From positions 15,525,001-15,589,000 of the forward strand of contig NC_057924.1 in assembly GCF_018873765.1 (NCBI RefSeq): 64,000 nt of DNA, given 5' to 3'. This DNA comes from Telopea speciosissima (lineage: Eukaryota > Streptophyta > Magnoliopsida > Proteales > Proteaceae). Position numbers and translations under genes: made by a program. The notes below the pieces were generated by a model, which was not told where the DNA came from, did not search any database, and worked only from the letters and a program-made list of their open reading frames with translations. This document shows, piece after piece, positions 59,064-64,000 of this stretch (position 1 is the first letter of the stretch; each line of letters begins with the position of its first letter).

Positions 59064-60265
59064 TCAAATTAAAGGGGTGACTGAAGATCCAAAGTTGTTG
59101 AGGTCAGCCCAATTAGTACCAAAGGTGGATGTATTCCAATAGAGAGATGGATCTGCTGACCCAATTGGTTCAATTGGATTCTGGCAAGGGAATCGATTGT
59201 TGTTCTCCCTTTCTTCTAATTTCACTTCCTTTGTCACTGTCCCCAAATCACTGCTCATGCCCATTTGAAGTTCCTCAAAGGGTAACAGAGCCTGAAAATG
59301 ATGATTACTAGGTTTCCTATCTTTTAGCCCACCAATCTGCATAAGCTTTTGCTGTTGATGAAGGCTTGAAGCAATTAAATAAGCTGTTGAAGGAGCTGAA
59401 GAAGACCCAAGAAGAGCAGAATAGCTGGAAAGAAGTGGATTTGTAGAAATAACATCTTGGATTTGACTAGAAGGATTGAACCCGTTTCTGTAATCTTCAG
59501 ATGAGAAACCTAACCCTAGAGCATTCAATTGAGGCAAGAGATCAACCCCATTAGAGACTCTAGAATTGAAGCTTGAGAAGGGGAGATTATTAATGTCTGG
59601 AGGAGTACTCATATTGGGTATGCCATAGAACAAAGGATTAATGTGAGTGGAAGTTGTGGAGACAAGAGGAGGGGAAGGTACTGGAGTACCAAGGGCTGAA
59701 GAAGAAGAAGAAGAAGTTTCATTTGATGAAGACCTCTTGACCCTCTTGTTTTTCCGGCATCCTCCGCCGACTGGCACGTTACGAAGAGTTCCCCCTCTAG
59801 TCCAATAACGTTTGCAGGCCTTACAGAAGTGTCTTGGTTGGGATAAGCTGTAGTTGTTGTAGTAACAGAATTTGGTATTTGATGAATCACAACGAGGGCA
59901 TTTGAGTGCTTGTTCTTGCGCTTGTTTCTCCATTCCTCTACCACTTGAAGCCATTAACCTCGTCTCATCTATCATCTGCTGCTGCTGTTGCTGTTGTTGC
60001 ACCAAAAACAACCAAAAAGAAGAGGAAAGAAAGAAAGAAAGATTAGAAGGTGGTACATAGAGTAAATAAGAACCCAACATCAATATTCTCATCCAAGAGC
60101 TAAGGAACAAAAATGGTCATGTTATGTTTCATAATAATTGAGACATGTTGTGTGTTTGTATCTGTCCATGACTGTGATAGAGAGAGAGAGAGAGAGAGAG
60201 AGAGGAACCTGTGGCCATTCATTAGGGAGAGAAGAGATGATCATCTTCTCACAATGACTTAACAT
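59064..60265 (-). CDS. Dof-type zinc finger transcription factor (Dof gene 2, two exons)
   Basis: This is a second Dof family regulator. The best model has exon 1 at 60209-60265 encoding [19 protein letters not shown], an intron at 59991-60208 (218 bp; CAG/GTTCC donor, pyrimidine tract and CAACAACAG acceptor, phase 0), and exon 2 at 59064-59990. The product is 327 residues, or 320 if the in-frame second ATG at 60244 is used. A short first exon ending shortly before a Gln run is a recurring Dof gene structure. The finger has zinc ligands Cys50, Cys53, Cys75 and Cys78, the core [19 protein letters not shown], and [22 protein letters not shown] serine run follows ([11 protein letters not shown]), then a disordered tail with [10 protein letters not shown]. 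An uninterrupted reading through the intron exists up to 60110, but it adds hydrophobic intron-like sequence and lacks the conserved N-terminus. Confidence 0.92.
59991..60208 (-). other. Intron of Dof gene 2 with a CT microsatellite at its donor
   Basis: On the coding strand the intron starts GTTCC and runs directly into a (TC)n repeat at 60179-60204. It ends in a long CTTT-rich pyrimidine tract and CAACAACAG. A CAG-repeat tract straddles the acceptor, so alternative CAG acceptors would only vary the number of encoded glutamines. Confidence 0.7.
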
Positions 60266-62210
60266 TTCTTCCCTCTTTCAAATTGAATCGTTGAAATGGA
60301 GAGTAAAAGGACAAAGGGCAGGTAGGGATTTGAGTCCTTGTGTGGACGGGTTGAATTGAAATGGGAAGAGAGGGAAGAATGAAGACATGAAAGAGAGAAA
60401 AGATAAGTAAAGACTAAAAAGAAGAATTTTTTTAAGGCCAAAATTTCACGTGATTAGGAGCAAAACCAATAGTAATTAATCAATTTGAAAAGAAAAATTT
60501 TTAAATAGAACCCAGTATCCAAGAAGGGGAACAGTAGAGGAAGAGCTAGCTAGTGGTAGCAGGAACAGAGAGAATCACATTCCCACGAAGTCCAAGAAAG
60601 AACATTACAGAGTACAGACTTCAATTTGCTTCTTCTTCTTCTTCTTCCTTTCTTTCTTTCTCTTTCTCTCCTTCATTCATTAATCTAAGAAACAGAGAGA
60701 GGGAATCCCAAAGGGCACAATATCCTAGGTTGTAAGACAAAACAATTCCCTCTCAAATCCCACTCTCCTCTCCTTCCCCCCTTTTTATATTTATTATTTC
60801 TTGTTCTTTTCTTTATAAAAATACCAAATTATCCCCCACTGAGGCACTGACTGTAAGTTACTAGATGATTCTAGCTACCATTGTCCCTTAAAGTACCTAT
60901 CATAACAGAGTATCAAACAACCTCAAATCTTAATCCAATGGCTTAGATCCTCTCCTCCTTACTGTTAGAGACCCTCTTGTCCTCTCTCTCTCTCCCTCTC
61001 TCTCTTTCTTATGGTAGCAAACTCCAAAAAGAAAAGGACAAAGAGGGCACCATGTGGAAGTCTACATCCCAAGTCAGGGCCCAAAGATGGAACAACAAGC
61101 TTTATTGGGGAGGAAGTGTTTCTTCTACAAATGTGGTGTTGTGATTCTTCTTTCTCTTCTTTCTTCTTATTCTTCATCTATCAGTTGTGTTCTCTTTTTT
61201 CTCAGTTCTCACAGTTGGGTTGGAAAACCGTTAGAGATAGTGGCAGACCTTGGGGATAACACATAAAAGCCAGACCCATGTGGTGGGCACCTCTGCTTCA
61301 AGAGAAGGGAAAAAAAGAAAAAAAAAAGAAAAAGCAAACCTGCAGGTTTGGGGAACAAATGGATTTTGTAGCCTCCCAAGGGATCTTCCCTCTCTCTACA
61401 TTCCATAATTACTCTTCTCTGCAAATCAAACTTTACTAGTTAATTACTACTTAATACTTGTCATGGAATTAGTTCTGAAAAGATCTATAATAAATTACTA
61501 GACTAAGACAAATGTTGAAATATATATTGTGTCCCACCTCTCATGAACCAAGAAAAAACCCATAACAAAAACTGATGAAAGGAAAGGGGGTCTCAAGGGT
61601 AAAGATATTCTTAACAGCTCAGTTCTGTTTAACAATGGAGGATACTATTTTAGTGGGTCCAAAGTGGTTGGATGTGATCTACTTGTACAGATATAGTACT
61701 GAAAGATTTACCTATAATGTTAAAGAATCTTATGATGCCAGAAATTGTATCCATAATGTGAGAAAGGAAAGGAAAGGTGGGTCTTAGTCCTTTAGGAAGA
61801 AACAATAGGTGAGATGTCAGTCAAATCCTAAGGTTGGGTGCTGACCCTACCCACCACCACTCTCTCTTTGCCTCAGCCACCCACCACCACCATCTGTCCT
61901 TCAGATTCCAGTTTGGCTAATAAGAGAAAGAAACCCAACTTCCACCTTCAGCTAGCCAAGAGGACTTGGGGAAGGGAACTTCATTACCATCCATGTGAAA
62001 GGGTAAGGGTAGGGTTAGTGTCCATCTCTCTCTCTCTCTCTCTCAAAAGGAAGAGGGAGATAGGGAGGGGACCAAAGAATCAAATCCACACTAATAGTAC
62101 TCATCAAAGGCTCATGACCACATTGCATGCACCCTAAACAAAAGATGGACAAATATCTCACACTCCATCTTATTTTTTAATTTCTATGAAGCAATGTGAA
62201 AGGATTCTTC

Positions 62211-62213
<3 letters not shown>

Positions 62214-62240
<27 letters not shown>
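62214..62240. repeat. TA microsatellite
   Basis: About 13 TA units. Confidence 0.9.
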
Positions 62241-62245
<5 letters not shown>

Positions 62246-62970
62246 CCTCCTAGCTAGTGACTCATCTATTATGTTTTTACATGCTAGGGTTAGGTGATTT
62301 GGTACTTAAATAGATATATACTATGATCACTATTTGATCAATCAATCACAACCATTGATTTAAGTGGTGATGGGCCATTGGTGGGCCATTGTGATCATGC
62401 AATTACCACGTGGTACACCCACGCCTATAGAACAATATATCATCTACATAATGGAATTGAAATAATGAAGTGACCTAATTTGGTGATGATCTTCTATGTA
62501 TATAATCATGGCTTGACTGATCATCATGAATATCCACAACAAAGTCTTTTCTTCCAATGGTCATATGGTAGTGGTAGTAGCTAGTATTGTGTTGTGTTGT
62601 GCCACTACTTATTGAGCCTTTTTGACACCACCATCATTAGCCACGTGTAAGCCAATGATTGGGGTTGGGTTGTTTAATTGTTTTGGAATGTGGTCCCTTA
62701 TAAACAGGAATAGTAGGCGTGGGGATCTGCAGCACAAGGCAAGAAAGAAGCTGGCACACCACACCCAACCACACCACACCACACCGGCCATATGAGCATA
62801 TGGGCTAAGAAGAAGATTGAGAATCTTTAAGCTCTCTCATCATCTCTCACATACCCATCTTATTAGAAGCAATATTGGACTGTTCCATATGGAGTTTTCT
62901 ACTACTTTCTTGTCCTGTGGGGTCCCTTAAGAATGTTAGGGAATTTTCCTTTTCTTAAATTATTCATTCT

Positions 62971-62973
<3 letters not shown>

Positions 62974-63004
<31 letters not shown>
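62974..63004. repeat. GA microsatellite
   Basis: About 15 GA units. Confidence 0.9.
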
Positions 63005-63008
<4 letters not shown>

Positions 63009-63539
63009 AGCTGTGTTTCACACTGGTCCAAATGTTGGTAGCTCAAGTCTATGAAGAAGAAAATTAATTAGCAGGTGAGATGTTGAGGTATGCCTTTAAC
63101 TTTATATGGAGACTAAGATATTCAAAGAATGTAGATAATAATAAAGAAACCCATTAGTGCTTTTCTATATATATATATATATGTTTTTCTCTCATATATA
63201 TTCGAGTTCTTGGCCGCTCTGTAGAGCTGTAAACAGGTCATAATTAAACAAGATATTCCTATGTACTAATGTGAGACTTAACAACTTTTTTTTTTTTTTT
63301 TTTAATTATGAAATCCAATCTCATGAGTTAGTACCGTCAATTAAATTAAGCACTCATTATTAATTGTATTAATGTCATTTAATATAACAAGTCACTGGGA
63401 TTTGGAGTTGCGATGTTAAGACACTCCTCTTTCCCCCGCCCCTTTTTTTTTATAGGTAATATCTAGGGGTGTAAGTTTGGCTCTGTCGGCCCAAACTTAG
63501 AATCGGGTATTGTCATCACCCTAAATACACATGAGAATC

Positions 63540-64000
63540 AAAATTGAATTACCCTTGTCAAGGTCGGACCCTAGGAGGAGGAAACCACAAGAAACAAAAC
63601 ATATATACAAGCCCTAAAGGGAACATAGAAGATATCTAGCATAAGAACATGTTTAATACAAAGTCCAAGAGGCCTAGCTAAATTCCCAATTTCTAAACCA
63701 AATAGTAGTTCCTTCCAAATCTCTTTCCTTTGAGTTGTAGTCCATTACACCTATCTATCAAGTTACGTTGAATCTCCATGAGCATATGGGATATGGTTTT
63801 CGATTTTTGGCAAAAGAATTCCAAATGTGGCAAACAGTAGAATAGAATGCGAAGCATGCTATTCAACCAATGGGATCCCACCAAACTTCTTGACAATTAC
63901 CTACTCTGCTTCAAAGGAAACAGAAGAAATGCTCCGTCTTGAGGGAGAACAAAGTTGACGAATCTCCTACCATATGACCTTCATGAACGAACAGAGAAAA
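63540..64000 (-). mobile_element. L1-type LINE C-terminal fragment, running out of the window
   Basis: On the minus strand YSTVCHIWNSFAKNRKPYPI and MDYNSKERDLEGTTIWFRNW, then ARPLGLCIKH and SSS-GPTLTRV-like text, follow the C-terminal tail after the zinc-knuckle of plant L1 ORF2 proteins. Stops interrupt it. The upstream part lies beyond base 64000. To its left, TAGGGGTGTAAGTTTGGCTC (63463) is the start of a truncated hAT MITE. Confidence 0.5.

Larger units (their letters stand above)
60266..63470. other. Upstream region of Dof gene 2 and intergenic DNA
   Basis: No gene is supported here. The part next to Dof gene 2 (60266-61450) is rich in CT, CTT and GA tracts and is the likely leader and promoter. 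Further right are a TA run at 62214-62240 and a long GA run at 62974-63004. Short open frames here look like low-complexity artefacts. Confidence 0.35.

Noticed and set aside
59991-60110. Open frame extending Dof gene 2 upstream through [17 protein letters not shown]-like residues
   Set aside because: The sequence is a pyrimidine-rich intron with good splice borders, and the short exon 1 matches the usual Dof gene structure better.
1-64000. CRISPR arrays, bacterial operons, tRNA or rRNA genes
   Set aside because: Nothing of these kinds is visible; the tandem repeats present are microsatellites or short minisatellites, and the tRNA-like boxes belong to SINE-like and TRIM-like elements.

Overview
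This window reads as nuclear DNA from a flowering plant. It is AT-rich, gene-poor and split by introns. Four intact protein-coding genes are recognisable: an LRR receptor kinase of the phytosulfokine-receptor type, two plant-specific Dof transcription factors and a two-exon LEA-type stress protein. They sit in a background of degenerate plant transposons (hAT- and Mutator-type MITEs, CACTA, L1-type LINEs, SINE-like tails, solo LTRs and a TRIM-like element). I cannot assign the species from the sequence alone.

Layout. Bases 1-16.4k are intergenic: a possible LTR, a gene-fragment relic, several hAT MITEs, a broken Ty1/copia remnant with a solo LTR nested in it (8.6-10.0k), and a probable Tat-type Ty3/gypsy LTR end near 7.1-7.4k. 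The PSKR2-like receptor kinase follows at 17.8-21.0k (+). From 21.0-25.5k there is non-coding DNA with two SINE-like tails and a composite MITE. The LEA gene lies at 25.8-26.4k (+), with a TATA box and two ABRE-like motifs. From 26.5-36.4k the DNA is repeat-rich: a textbook hAT MITE with a perfect 8-bp target duplication, a degenerate LINE interrupted by a solo LTR, and a second LINE fragment in which reverse transcriptase runs straight into RNase H. Dof gene 1 lies at 38.4-39.3k (-), in a microsatellite-rich setting. From 40.9-57.0k the window is packed with MITEs, a TRIM-like element and solo LTRs. Dof gene 2 lies at 59.1-60.3k (-); a first exon of 19 codons, separated by a 218-bp intron, can be read directly. 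The right edge holds a LINE C-terminal fragment that runs out of the window.

The four genes show no sign of forming a functional cluster. The receptor would act at the plasma membrane in peptide perception, the Dof proteins in the nucleus, and the LEA protein probably in an organelle during desiccation or ABA response. I found no convincing unknown biological system. The most informative material is the nested transposon history, the corrected gene models (Dof 2 exon 1, LEA two-exon model, receptor start codon) and a few unexplained structures: a 33-bp near-perfect palindrome, a 37-bp tandem repeat and two unidentified coding relics.
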